Shown here: positions 4,892-5,330 of the stretch, in pieces
How the letters are laid out: every line of letters starts with the position of its first letter
Position numbering within the stretch: position 1 is the stretch's first letter
Origin: Bacillota bacterium
Lineage (GTDB): Bacteria > Bacillota_B > Desulfitobacteriia > Desulfitobacteriales > Desulfitobacteriaceae
Assembly: GCA_021779415.1 (NCBI GenBank)
Contig: JAJYAS010000288.1
Span: 1 to 5,330 of the forward strand
Length of the DNA stretch: 5,330 bases
Direction of reading: 5' to 3'
Position numbers and translations under genes: made by a program
The notes under the pieces: model-generated
What the model saw: the letters and a program-made list of their open reading frames with translations, nothing else
Database searches by the model: none
What the model was told of the DNA's origin: nothing

Positions 4892-5330
4892 CTATTTTGT
4901 TTGTTTTGATAGATGAAGAGAAGTAAGTCGTTCAGAGGGGGGGAGTTCACGTTTGAATTTAAACCGAAATTCCTGGATCGATGCCATCTTATCAGCAAAC
5001 ATTACGAGAAAAGCCTCCCGACTTCGGGGCATACGCGGGGTGAGTGGCCACATGTGGCTCAAGATAATATCTTTTTCCTTTTCACTGAGTAGGAAACAAC
5101 GTTCTGCGTTTTGGCAAGCGATACGAGGATGGCGAAAACCATGCCATCTCGATCCGTCTGGTCTAAGGTGATGCCAGTCATATAAGAAAAAGTCATGGAG
5201 GAGTGCGCCACGGGTGATCGCATCCGTATCCAGATGGAGTGTTCTTTCGAGGCGTATGGACCAGTTATAAGCTATCTGAGCAACACGGATCGAGTGTTCC
5301 AGTGTCGTAAAGGGCCGATGATGAGTAAAT
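4892..5330 (-). CDS. HD-domain metal-dependent phosphohydrolase, C-terminal part (5' end outside window)
   Basis: The frame runs in from the right edge and gives 145 residues ending at TAG (4892-4894). Residues are counted from the window edge. The HD hydrolase ligand pattern is complete: H12 in TTLEHSIRVA, the H45-D46 doublet in GALLHDFFLYDWHH, H67 in GFRHPRIA, H92 in ILSHMWPLTP and D113 in FADKMAS. HD proteins are cytoplasmic metal-dependent phosphohydrolases. This variant, with LLHDFFLYDW and SHMWPL, resembles a conserved clostridial group of unknown substrate; the nucleotide it acts on cannot be told. The tail after about residue 120 is basic and variable. Only a little N-terminal sequence should be missing, since H12 is normally the first ligand of the domain. 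A run of seven C (coding strand; 4937-4943) lies near the 3' end. A terminator follows directly. Only shadow frames are open on the plus strand here. Confidence 0.85.
   Translation of the reverse strand, partial: FTHHRPFTTLEHSIRVAQIAYNWSIRLERTLHLDTDAITRGALLHDFFLYDWHHLRPDGSRWHGFRHPRIACQNAERCFLLSEKEKDIILSHMWPLTPRMPRSREAFLVMFADKMASIQEFRFKFKRELPPSERLTSLHLSKQTK

Overview
The window looks like chromosomal DNA of a low-to-mid GC, Gram-positive anaerobe of the Clostridia. The Peptococcaceae (Desulfitobacterium/Desulfosporosinus group) is my best guess. This rests on the strong GGAGG-type ribosome sites, the style of the IlvN and HD proteins, and the pairing of a D-aminoacylase-family enzyme with a sigma-54-type promoter. 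The genus is inferred, not proven.

Layout: (1) Positions 1-698 hold the end of a branched-chain amino acid operon on the plus strand: the last 64 codons of acetolactate synthase large subunit (ilvB) and a complete small regulatory subunit (ilvN). No ilvC follows; the next gene points the other way. (2) Positions 757-2376, minus strand, hold a complete D-aminoacylase / N-acyl-D-amino-acid deacylase family amidohydrolase with its full set of metal ligands. (3) Positions 2377-3039 are about 660 bases without a convincing gene but with much structure: a perfect palindrome with 17-base arms, a degenerate second copy 111 bases away, a 30-codon ORF with a good ribosome site, a possible extended -10 promoter followed by a strong GC-rich terminator, and an excellent match to a sigma-54 (-24/-12) promoter lying inside a larger inverted repeat. 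(4) Positions 3040-3567, plus strand, hold the C-terminal three quarters of a polar amino acid ABC transporter ATPase (GlnQ type). It lacks Walker A and any usable start, so it is a gene remnant. (5) Positions 3589-4812, minus strand, hold a complete 12-helix MFS transporter. (6) Positions 4892-5330, minus strand, hold the C-terminal part of an HD-domain phosphohydrolase that runs off the right edge and ends in a clean intrinsic terminator.

How they fit: IlvB and IlvN form one enzyme, acetohydroxyacid synthase. The deacylase and the broken ABC ATPase both concern amino acid (or N-acyl amino acid) use. The space between them holds operator-like repeats and a sigma-54 promoter. A reasonable reading is a former amino acid uptake/catabolism locus, regulated by a sigma-54 activator, that lost its transporter by deletion. 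That reading is inference. I see no CRISPR, tRNA, rRNA, transposase or recognisable new multi-gene system.
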